Below are positions 1-5,952 of a stretch of 8,166 nt of DNA, piece after piece (position 1 is the first letter of the stretch; the number at the start of each line of letters is the position of its first letter). The position numbers and the translations under genes are program-made. The notes under the pieces are model-generated. The model had not been told where the DNA came from. It saw nothing but the letters and a program-made list of their open reading frames with translations, and ran no database searches. This stretch comes from Planctomycetaceae bacterium (GTDB lineage: Bacteria; Planctomycetota; Planctomycetia; Pirellulales; Thermoguttaceae), in contig WRMR01000211.1 of NCBI GenBank assembly GCA_009776995.1, positions 1-8,166 on the forward strand. Reading direction: 5' to 3'.

Positions 1-154
1 TTTCGTTTGTCCAATTCGGCCCGTTGGCATCCGCCTTGAGCAACACGATGGCACGCTTGACTTTTTGTGATGTTCCTTTGAGTTTTTTGACAATGGTTTC
101 AAGTGTTTGGCGTTCCTCATCGGAAAGCCGAACGATATTTTTTTCCGTGTTCAT
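1..154 (-). CDS. IS630-type transposase, N-terminal 51 codons (continues beyond window start)
   Basis: The reading frame starts at ATG 154 and runs leftwards off the window without a stop, giving 51 residues that begin MNTEKNIVRLSDEERQTLE and continue with a basic stretch KKLKGTSQKVKRAIVLLKADA. From memory this is the opening of IS630-family transposases, whose N-terminal helix-turn-helix domain binds the terminal inverted repeats; the DDE catalytic domain would lie outside the window. A strong ribosome binding site, GGAGGG (161-166), sits 6 bases before the ATG, and a near-consensus promoter lies just upstream. The start is therefore well supported. Nothing visible here is broken, but whether the rest is intact cannot be judged. 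The element sits downstream of leuB, on the same strand. Confidence 0.82.
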   Translation of the reverse strand, partial: MNTEKNIVRLSDEERQTLETIVKKLKGTSQKVKRAIVLLKADANGPNWTNE

Positions 155-251
155 GACAATCCCTCCATGAGTTAGGGTGAAAAAAGCCCAAACAATATAG
201 GAAATATCACGTTTTTAGTCAACTTCAACTTTTAGACTGGACACAGCACTA
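155..251 (-). mobile_element. Left-over 5' non-coding end of an IS630-like element with probable TA target at 250-251
   Basis: This AT-rich stretch between the transposase start and leuB fits the non-coding end of an insertion sequence. Read on the minus strand it begins TA-GTGCTGTGTCCAGTC and leads into the transposase promoter. IS630/Tc1-type elements insert at TA and duplicate it, so the TA at 250-251, in the middle of the palindrome CACTAGTG (247-254), is the likely outer boundary. The opposite terminal repeat is outside the window, so the boundary is an inference. Confidence 0.5.
195..223 (-). promoter_or_regulatory. Promoter of the IS transposase (-35 TTGACT, 17 bp, -10 TATATT)
   Basis: On the minus strand TTGACT (218-223) is followed after exactly 17 bases by TATATT (195-200), close to the sigma-70 consensus. 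The expected start of transcription near 188 gives a short leader of about 35 bases containing the GGAGGG ribosome binding site. The promoter lies inside the element and points inwards at the transposase. Confidence 0.65.
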
Positions 252-277
252 GTGGCCAATGGTTAGGAGCGGAATAC

Positions 278-298
278 TTTGCACTCTGCTCTTTGCTC
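278..298. repeat. Three tandem heptamers TYTGCWC
   Basis: TTTGCAC, TCTGCTC and TTTGCTC follow one another without a gap, each fitting TYTGCWC. They lie in the 117-base stretch between the insertion-sequence end and the stop codon of leuB. The stretch holds no gene and no convincing terminator: a 5-bp inverted repeat ACCGC (308-312) / GCGGT (325-329) is not followed by a T run on either strand. Confidence 0.5.
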
Positions 299-368
299 TC
301 GGATTCGACCGCTCCGTGACCGTCGCGGTTCTGGTTGATCGAACAACTTGTTTCTGCGTGGCTTCTGA

Positions 369-1433
369 CTACAGCACCTCACAGACAAGATCGCCGATTT
401 CGGTGGTGCTGTAGCCCATTTTGCCGGCGGCCTGACTTTTCATTTTCGTGCCGGTGACGTGCATGATGGCCTTCGTCACACGGTCGGCGGCTTTGACATA
501 GCCCGCGATTTCCAGCAGCATGGCGGCGGCACTGATCGTCGCAATCGGGTTGATGACGTTTTTGCCCGTGTATTTCGGGGCACTGCCGCCCATTGGTTCG
601 AACATGCTGATGCCGCCCGGTTCGGGATTGATGTTCCCACCCGCCGCAACGCCCATGCCGCCTTGCAGAATACCGGCCATGTCCGTGATGATGTCGCCGA
701 ACATGTTCGTCGTGGTGATGACGTCGAAATATTCCGGGTTTTTGACCATCCACATACAACAGGCGTCCACGTGGTTGTAGTCGGCCTCAATGTCCGGGTA
801 CTCCTTCGCAACGTCCTGGAACGTGCGCCAGATCAAATCGTGGCCGTAAGTCAGCACGTTCGTTTTGGCCACGAGCGTCAATCTCTTGCGGCGATTGCGG
901 TTGCGCGTATATTCGAACGACCAGCGGAGCCAGCGTTCAACGCCCGGACGCGTGTAAACGGCCGTTTGCGTTGCGATTTCCATCGGTGTATTCTTGTGCA
1001 TGAAACCGCCGATACCACCGTACATGTCCTCGGTGTTCTCGCGGATGACGACGAAATCAATGTCGTCGGGCGTTTTGTCCTTGAGCGGTGTTTCGACGCC
1101 GGGAAATAATTTGACCGGTCGCAGATTGATGTATTGGTCAAAGCGGAAGCGAAGCGCAAGCAGGATGCCTCGTTCGAGAATGCCAGGAGCCACATCCGGG
1201 TGACCGATGGCACCGAGCAAAATCGACTTGAAACCGCTGAGTTGCTCAATGTCCTCTTCGGTCAGGATTTTGCCCGTTTGGAGGTAACGGTCGCCGCCGA
1301 AGTCAAATTCCGTCGCCTCAACGGAAAAGCCTTCCAGTTTTCCGACCGCCTTGAGCACTTTCAAGCCTTCCTGCGCCACTTCCGGCCCGGTTCCGTCGCC
1401 GCCAATCACCGCCACTTTGAGCACGTCTGCCAT
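369..1433 (-). CDS. leuB: 3-isopropylmalate dehydrogenase (isocitrate/isopropylmalate dehydrogenase family)
   Basis: This 354-residue cytoplasmic enzyme most likely oxidises and decarboxylates 3-isopropylmalate to 2-oxoisocaproate, the third step of leucine synthesis. The N-terminus VAVIGGDGTGPEV is the family hallmark. Visible active-site residues are R95 and R105 in LRFRFDQYINLRP, R131 and Y138 in RENTEDMYGG, K190 in AKTNVLT, D223, and D247/D251 in MFGDIITDMAG. The segment LERGILLALRF matches the short LeuB type known from actinobacteria better than the Thermus/E. coli type. The cofactor segment reads GGSAPKYTGKNVINP: K287-Y288 replace the Asp-Ile typical of NAD-dependent LeuB, and Gly282 replaces the usual His. 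The start at 1433 follows GGGGGA with a 6-base gap; the frame stays open for 75 codons upstream, but that extension looks non-coding. No other leu gene is nearby. Isocitrate, tartrate or homoisocitrate dehydrogenase activity cannot be excluded by eye. Confidence 0.85.
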   Translation of the reverse strand: MADVLKVAVIGGDGTGPEVAQEGLKVLKAVGKLEGFSVEATEFDFGGDRYLQTGKILTEEDIEQLSGFKSILLGAIGHPDVAPGILERGILLALRFRFDQYINLRPVKLFPGVETPLKDKTPDDIDFVVIRENTEDMYGGIGGFMHKNTPMEIATQTAVYTRPGVERWLRWSFEYTRNRNRRKRLTLVAKTNVLTYGHDLIWRTFQDVAKEYPDIEADYNHVDACCMWMVKNPEYFDVITTTNMFGDIITDMAGILQGGMGVAAGGNINPEPGGISMFEPMGGSAPKYTGKNVINPIATISAAAMLLEIAGYVKAADRVTKAIMHVTGTKMKSQAAGKMGYSTTEIGDLVCEVL

Positions 1434-1559
1434 GATTATCCCCCAACAAGGTAAAATTTTGAAATTTGAAACACTGGTTGCATGTCGCATTTCCACTTGT
1501 CCCGGCCACACGAACACCCCATGGCAAAGACGCGGATCGAAATCCAATAAACCCATAAC

Positions 1560-1587
1560 ATTATATGCTGTCAACAACATACCGCAA
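1560..1587 (-). promoter_or_regulatory. Candidate leuB promoter (-10 TATAAT, -35 TTGCGG)
   Basis: On the minus strand a perfect TATAAT (1560-1565) is preceded at 16 bases by TTGCGG (1582-1587), which matches only the TTG half of the -35 consensus. Transcription from here would give a leader of about 120 bases before leuB. A TTGACA at 1569-1574 lies only 3 bases from the -10 and cannot act as its -35. Confidence 0.4.
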
Positions 1588-1642
1588 GGCGGCGAAAGGA
1601 ACCATGCCGGATTGCCATTTTCCCAAATTCCTGCGGGTGGTC

Positions 1643-1671
1643 TTGTCGCAATCCGCAAACGTGTATAAGAT
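1643..1671 (+). promoter_or_regulatory. Candidate promoter of the yajC-secDF unit
   Basis: TTGTCG (1643-1648) and TAAGAT (1666-1671) are separated by 17 bases; an overlapping TATAAG (1664-1669) gives a 15-base spacer. The segment is AT-rich compared with its surroundings and lies about 75 bases before the yajC start. This is a consensus match only. Confidence 0.4.
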
Positions 1672-1734
1672 ATAGTGTTTGGTATCGTCTGTTATTAGCG
1701 GAACATGGCGACTTCGTCATTTATCAAGAGAATT

Positions 1735-1740
1735 GAAGGA
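1735..1740 (+). promoter_or_regulatory. Ribosome binding site fixing the GTG start of yajC
   Basis: GAAGGA lies 5 bases before the GTG at 1746. The upstream ATG at 1705 is out of frame, so this site decides the start. Confidence 0.65.
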
Positions 1741-1745
1741 CACAA

Positions 1746-2105
1746 GTGGCTTATTTCATTAACTTTGCGTTTCTCCTGTTTGCTCAGGATGCCCCACCAC
1801 CCAACGGTTTTAACCCATCGATCTTCATCTTGGTGATTGGCGCGGTTGTTGTCATGTTTTTTCTCATGTCGCTGCCGCAAAAACGCGAGCGCAATCGATG
1901 GAACGCCATGGTCGAAGCCCTCAAAAAGAACGACCGCGTTCTGATGAGTTGCGGGATCATCGGCAAAGTTCACTCTGTTCACCGGGAGAAAAATGAAATT
2001 GTTATTAAAGTCGATGATGACAGCAATACGAAAATGACGTTTTCGCTGGGGGCGGTCGCCCGAATTCTTGACCAACAGGCCAAAGAAAGCAGCGACGATA
2101 AATAG
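1746..2105 (+). CDS. yajC: Preprotein translocase subunit YajC
   Basis: This 119-residue inner-membrane protein is the small accessory partner of SecDF, which helps SecYEG in protein export and membrane insertion. It starts with GTG. A short hydrophobic N-terminus (FINFAFLLFAQ) is followed by the single membrane segment at about residues 23-42 (PSIFILVIGAVVVMFFLM). Next come the basic LPQKRERNRW turn and the family's cytoplasmic domain, with the typical pattern LKKNDRVLMSCGIIGKVHSVHREKNEIVIKVDDDSNTKMTFSLGAVARIL (written here as the residues 59-108 region, key points: NDRV, CGIIGKV, DDDSNTKM). The C-terminal tail is acidic and polar (KESSDDK). Length is normal for the family. It lies 165 bases before secDF on the same strand, the usual order, although the gap is longer than is common. 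Confidence 0.93.
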   Translation: MAYFINFAFLLFAQDAPPPNGFNPSIFILVIGAVVVMFFLMSLPQKRERNRWNAMVEALKKNDRVLMSCGIIGKVHSVHREKNEIVIKVDDDSNTKMTFSLGAVARILDQQAKESSDDK

Positions 2106-2106
2106 A

Positions 2107-2182
2107 CTGTTGTGTCGTGGTACAGATTATTGTAGCGCGTTATTGTGTCGCACTTGAATTGTTTCGCGTTAATATTGCAGCG
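2107..2182 (+). repeat. Five degenerate repeats with core TTGYNNCG between yajC and secDF
   Basis: Cores on the plus strand are TTGTGTCG (2110-2117), TTGTAGCG (2130-2137), TTGTGTCG (2143-2150), TTGTTTCG (2159-2166) and TTGCAGCG (2175-2182). Copies two and three form an exact tandem of 13-base units (TTATTGTAGCGCG, TTATTGTGTCGCA); the starts are spaced 20, 13, 16 and 16 bases. The function is unknown. The repeats could bind a protein or be the remains of an expanded repeat. Confidence 0.5.
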
Positions 2183-2193
2183 TAATTCCTAAA

Positions 2194-2240
2194 AACGCCC
2201 TGAAAGGGCAAAGCATAACAGCCCAGGGCAACGCCCTGGG
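2194..2240. repeat. Double-hairpin palindromic repeat upstream of secDF
   Basis: Hairpin one is GCCCT (2197-2201), loop GAA, AGGGC (2205-2209). Hairpin two is CCCAGGGC (2222-2229), loop AAC, GCCCTGGG (2233-2240), a perfect 8-bp stem. The 9-mer AACGCCCTG occurs twice (2194-2202 and 2230-2238), and GGGC of hairpin one can pair alternatively with GCCC at 2221-2224. From memory, sequences of this form are scattered through intergenic DNA of planctomycete and related genomes, so this is likely a dispersed element. The second hairpin is followed by AAAAGAA rather than a T run, so it is not a standard terminator on the plus strand. Confidence 0.65.
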
Positions 2241-2270
2241 AAAAGAAGTCCCCAATAGGATCATTTTCTC

Positions 2271-5200
2271 ATGAAGTGGAGCAGTCTTTTTTCCCGTAAG
2301 TCAACCGAAGCCAAAGATTTAGCCTCTGTGGAATCTCACGCCGGTTTTCGTTTCATGCCCTATACTCTGGTCGTTGCCCTGGCACTGCTGGCGTTCAGTT
2401 ACTGTCAGCAACCGCTGGCGCAAGACGACGAAGGGACAGCCGAACCGCCTGTGGTGGTGGTTGTGGAAGAAGCCGAGGCTTCGGACTCCGGGCTTCAGGC
2501 TTCAGAAGAATCAGAAGAAGAGGTTGTCGAGGCGGAAGAATCCCCGGTGCAAGTTGACATTGTGGAACCGGAAAGTGTCACATCTCCGGAAATTCCGGCG
2601 TTTCAAACACCGGAGTTGCCGGAAACGGGTACTGCCCCGGAAATCGCCGGGCCGACCCTCGGCGAAGTCGGCGACATGGCTGTTCCGCCTCTCACCACGC
2701 CGGAAAGCGATCCGGTCGCCCCTGACTCCATGAGCGACGCCAATGACACTGCCATATTACAAGGTCTTCAAACTCCCGGCGTAAATGTGGAAGCCGGCCC
2801 CATCACGACAGGTCCCGCCGACGAGCAGGAAGAACAAGCTGGCGAAGATGCTGAACCACCCGTCAACTGGACGTCCATTATCATTACCTTTGGCATTTTC
2901 TTCCTCGTATTTGGCGTCAGTGCCTTTCTGGCCAACCGGGCGGCCAAAGCCTGGCGTATGCCGGATCACGCCTATAAGTTCTTTCTCGTGTTGTTCACAA
3001 GCATCGGTGCCATCACGGCAACCTGCCTGAGCTTGGACAAACTGACGCTCGGCATCGACCTGAGCGGCGGCGTCGTGCTTGTTTATGACGTCAAAGCCCA
3101 TTCCGATTCAAACGATGGCAGATCAAGCGACCCATTGGTCTCGCAACAGGATTTCGACGGTCTGATTCAATCGGTCAACAAACGCATCAACCCGGCCAAT
3201 ATCAAGGAAATCGACGTTCGACGCTATGGGACAAGCCAGCTCAAAATCGTCATTCCCCATGCCGACGCCGCCGAAGTCAATCGCATTGTCAAAATCATCA
3301 GCGAAGCGGGGACGCTGGAGTTTCGCATCCTGGCGTCACGAAGTCTCGCGGAAGACGCGGCCATCATTCGCCTGGCCGAATCGATGCCGGGCGTGACCAA
3401 TGTCTTTGACGATGGCCTTCTCGTCGCGAAATGGGTGCCGATCAACAAAAACGAATTGACCCAGTTCCTGAACAATCCGGCGGACGTCGTTCGCCAGACG
3501 GGGGAAACGCATGAAGTTCTCGTTCTGAAAGACGAGTATGACGTTCGGGGCGAATACCTGCGAAACATTCACCAGGGCATGTTTTCGGACAGGCAGGGGA
3601 TTCCGAGACAGGGTGTTGCATTTTCGCTGAACGCGGCGGGATCAATCTTGTTTACCGAACTGACGACGCGATACGCTCTGGGGGAACAAAGTTCGACCAC
3701 ACGTTATCTCGGCATCATCATGAGCGGTGAGATGTATTCCGCCCCGACCCTCAATGATCCGATCACCGGGGGGGGTTGTCATATTACGTTTAACCCGCGC
3801 CCCGGCGATGAAAACAACAAACAACTTCAACAGGACATCAAGGACTTGTTGCAGGTCATGCAGGCCGGTGCGCTCCCTGCGGACATCAGCAAGGAACCGA
3901 TCAGCCGCAACGAAATGGGGCCGACGCTCGGTGATGCGACGATCCGTTCCGCCCAGATTTCCGCCGTAATCGCTTTGGCGGGAGTTTTCCTGTTTATGAT
4001 CGTTTATTATCGGGCATGCGGAGTCCTTGCTTGCCTTGCGGTCGTCATGAACTTCTTCCTGATCATGACGGTCATGCTGTCCATCCGGGCGGCGTTCACC
4101 CTGGCCGGGCTGGCCGGGCTGGTCTTGACGCTCGGCATGGCCATCGACGCGAACATCCTGATTTTCGAGCGTCTCCGCGAGGAACTCGCCGCCGGTTCGA
4201 CCCTGCGTCACGCCATCCGCAACGCGTTTTCACGGGCGTCATCGGCGATTATCGACTCCAACCTCACGACGCTCTTCGCGGCGATCATCCTCTATACGGT
4301 CGGGACGGAGCAAACCCGCGGATTTGCGGTCACGTTGTTCCTCGGCGTGGTCTTTTCCATGTACACGGCGGTCTTTTGCCTGCATGTCGTGTTTGAAGTC
4401 CTTGAGCGACGAGGCTGGCTGACTCGCGTTACCATGTTGCGTCTTTTGAACAAGCCGAATATCGATTTCATGGCACTCCGTAAAACCACCGTCACCGTTT
4501 TCGCCATGCTTTGCGTGATAAGTTTGCTGTTGGCCGTCGTTCGCGGCAAGGCAATGTATGACATTGACTTTGTTGGCGGTGTTTCGGTTGATATCGCCTT
4601 CAAAAAGAGCGAGCCCATGTCCCCTTCTGAAATCGAAAACAGGCTTGGCCATGCCGGTATTGAAAAGCCCACTGTCAGTACGGTGTCGGAAACCATCATC
4701 GACATGACTCAGGTTCAAGCTGCCGATCAGATCGGTCAGCGGTTCACCATTTCGACGGCCACGCCGGTCGGAATGGACGCCAACGATTTCCTGAAACAGG
4801 TCACCGCGACGATTTCCGACCAGTTCGGGGAACAACTCATCCTCGATACGATTGACTTCACGCTCGACGAACGTCAGGGAGCGGCTGCAATGGAAACTGT
4901 GGCAAAAATCACGGTCTATCCGTCGATGAACTTCAAGTCGCTTGAACAAAATATCAGGAATTACTCGGCTCAACTTGTTGACACAGAGGTGATTGCCGAC
5001 ACGTTGAACTTTTCCATTGTCTGCGACGAAGACCCGAACGCCGCCGAATCGTCGAAATCGCACGCGAACTGGACGGTGACTTTCCTCAGTCCGAAAGACG
5101 ATGTCCAAAAGGTTCTCGACGCGTTCCAGGCCGAATTCAACATGTCACCGTGGTTCCCGGCGTCCAATACGGTCGGCAGCGTCGTTGCCGGTTACGCTCA

Positions 5201-5804
5201 GGTGGCGTCACTGGCGGCGATTTTTGCCAGCTTCGTTGCCATGATCCTTTATCTCTGGTTGCGATTCCAAAAGGTGTATTTCGGCCTTGCGGCGGTGGCC
5301 ACGTTGATCAACAACATTCTCATTACGCTTGGTGCGCTTGCCATCAGCGTCTGGTTGAAACCGGTTCTGGCGTTTGCGTTGATGGATGATTTCAAAATCG
5401 GCCTGACGGTCATCGCCGCGTTCCTGACGATCATCGGTTACTCGATCAACGACACGATCATCCTTTTCGACCGCGTCCGCGAAGTGCGCGGCAAGTCGTC
5501 GCAACTGACCATTGAACACATCAACCAGAGTATCAACCAGGTTCTCTCGCGAACCCTGCTGACTTCGTGTTCCACCATTTACGTGGTGGTCGTGTTGTAC
5601 TTCCTGGCCGGGCCGGGCTTGCGCACCTTTGCCTACGCGATGGGGGTCGGGATCACTGTTGGAACCTTTGCCTCCATCTTCCTGGCCGCTCCGTTGCTGT
5701 ACTGGATGGTCAACGACCCCGGCAAGGGTAAAGGCAAAATTGCAAAATCCATTCCCGGCAAAGGCAAGGAAAACAAAGAGAAATACGACCGCAAACCGCA
5801 GTGA
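2271..5804 (+). CDS. secDF: Fused protein-export membrane protein SecD-SecF with extended N-terminus
   Basis: This 1177-residue inner-membrane protein joins SecD and SecF, which use the proton motive force to pull exported proteins out of SecYEG. Residues 29-51 look like a signal sequence or membrane segment (VVALALLAF, possible cleavage after PLA-50). Residues 51-199 are very acidic and rich in Pro and Val. A membrane segment follows at about 201-221, then the usual SecD TM1 at about 236-254. The SecD part has LGIDLSGG (260-267; the family usually has Arg for Ser), the large external domain to about 560, and the TM2-TM6 bundle with AIDAN (D626), the proton-path Asp. The SecF part follows from about 735, with YDIDFVGG (763-770), an external domain of about 200 residues (about 100 in E. 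coli SecF), TM2-TM6 and IGYSINDT (D1061). The tail is Lys-rich (1151-1175). ATG 2271 follows AGGA (2257-2260) at 10 bases; ATG 2355 (M29) is a weaker alternative. Confidence 0.93.
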   Translation: MKWSSLFSRKSTEAKDLASVESHAGFRFMPYTLVVALALLAFSYCQQPLAQDDEGTAEPPVVVVVEEAEASDSGLQASEESEEEVVEAEESPVQVDIVEPESVTSPEIPAFQTPELPETGTAPEIAGPTLGEVGDMAVPPLTTPESDPVAPDSMSDANDTAILQGLQTPGVNVEAGPITTGPADEQEEQAGEDAEPPVNWTSIIITFGIFFLVFGVSAFLANRAAKAWRMPDHAYKFFLVLFTSIGAITATCLSLDKLTLGIDLSGGVVLVYDVKAHSDSNDGRSSDPLVSQQDFDGLIQSVNKRINPANIKEIDVRRYGTSQLKIVIPHADAAEVNRIVKIISEAGTLEFRILASRSLAEDAAIIRLAESMPGVTNVFDDGLLVAKWVPINKNELTQFLNNPADVVRQTGETHEVLVLKDEYDVRGEYLRNIHQGMFSDRQGIPRQGVAFSLNAAGSILFTELTTRYALGEQSSTTRYLGIIMSGEMYSAPTLNDPITGGGCHITFNPRPGDENNKQLQQDIKDLLQVMQAGALPADISKEPISRNEMGPTLGDATIRSAQISAVIALAGVFLFMIVYYRACGVLACLAVVMNFFLIMTVMLSIRAAFTLAGLAGLVLTLGMAIDANILIFERLREELAAGSTLRHAIRNAFSRASSAIIDSNLTTLFAAIILYTVGTEQTRGFAVTLFLGVVFSMYTAVFCLHVVFEVLERRGWLTRVTMLRLLNKPNIDFMALRKTTVTVFAMLCVISLLLAVVRGKAMYDIDFVGGVSVDIAFKKSEPMSPSEIENRLGHAGIEKPTVSTVSETIIDMTQVQAADQIGQRFTISTATPVGMDANDFLKQVTATISDQFGEQLILDTIDFTLDERQGAAAMETVAKITVYPSMNFKSLEQNIRNYSAQLVDTEVIADTLNFSIVCDEDPNAAESSKSHANWTVTFLSPKDDVQKVLDAFQAEFNMSPWFPASNTVGSVVAGYAQVASLAAIFASFVAMILYLWLRFQKVYFGLAAVATLINNILITLGALAISVWLKPVLAFALMDDFKIGLTVIAAFLTIIGYSINDTIILFDRVREVRGKSSQLTIEHINQSINQVLSRTLLTSCSTIYVVVVLYFLAGPGLRTFAYAMGVGITVGTFASIFLAAPLLYWMVNDPGKGKGKIAKSIPGKGKENKEKYDRKPQ

Positions 5805-5952
5805 CAGTTGCCGGATGGTGGAAAGGCAGGGTAGCCGGGCGACAATCAGTTGCGTTACCCTGTGACGCACATCCATGGGCGGTCACGCCGTGATCACCGT
5901 AATCAGAGCCGCCATCGCATGATTGCAGATCCGGTCGCAACGGCTGGTGGTC
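5805..5952. other. Convergent gap between secDF and the DUF58 gene
   Basis: The two genes end towards each other across 148 bases. I see no hairpin followed by a T run on either strand, so no intrinsic terminator can be called. A 5-bp inverted repeat TGCGT (5851-5855) / ACGCA (5865-5869) lies inside the repeat described separately. Confidence 0.45.
5850..5871. repeat. Copy 1 of a 22-base imperfect direct repeat
   Basis: Both copies fit TTGCGWTACCYTGTGACG followed by CRCA. Copy 1 matches copy 2 (6859-6880) at 19 of 22 bases, and a shared CGGTCA follows 9 bases further on in both. It lies about 80 bases beyond the DUF58 stop codon. Confidence 0.5.

Larger units (their letters stand above)
1434..1745. 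other. Divergent intergenic region between leuB and yajC
   Basis: This 312-base stretch separates two divergent genes and holds no gene that I can support. It carries the candidate leuB promoter (1560-1587, minus), the candidate yajC promoter (1643-1671, plus), the yajC ribosome binding site (1735-1740) and a small hairpin CCGC-AAG-GCGG (1582-1592). The leuB leader of roughly 120 bases shows no obvious Leu-codon-rich leader peptide. Confidence 0.6.

Noticed and set aside
308..329. Intrinsic terminator downstream of leuB
   Set aside because: There is only a 5-bp stem with a 12-base loop and no T run on the minus strand.
1434..1658. 75-codon N-terminal extension in frame with leuB, up to an ATG at 1658
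   Set aside because: The extension has no resemblance to the family and overlaps the candidate promoters. The family-typical N-terminus begins at 1433 with a purine-rich ribosome binding site.
2391..2409. Lipoprotein signal in the SecDF N-terminus (Cys45)
   Set aside because: The residues before the Cys are F-S-Y; Tyr at -1 does not fit a lipobox. Cleavage after PLA-50 or retention as a membrane anchor is more likely.
3642..5876. Long open frames on the minus strand opposite secDF (for example 3642-4211, 4239-5108, 5208-5876)
   Set aside because: They are antisense to a well-conserved gene and their translations are Arg/His/Asp-rich with no recognisable domain.
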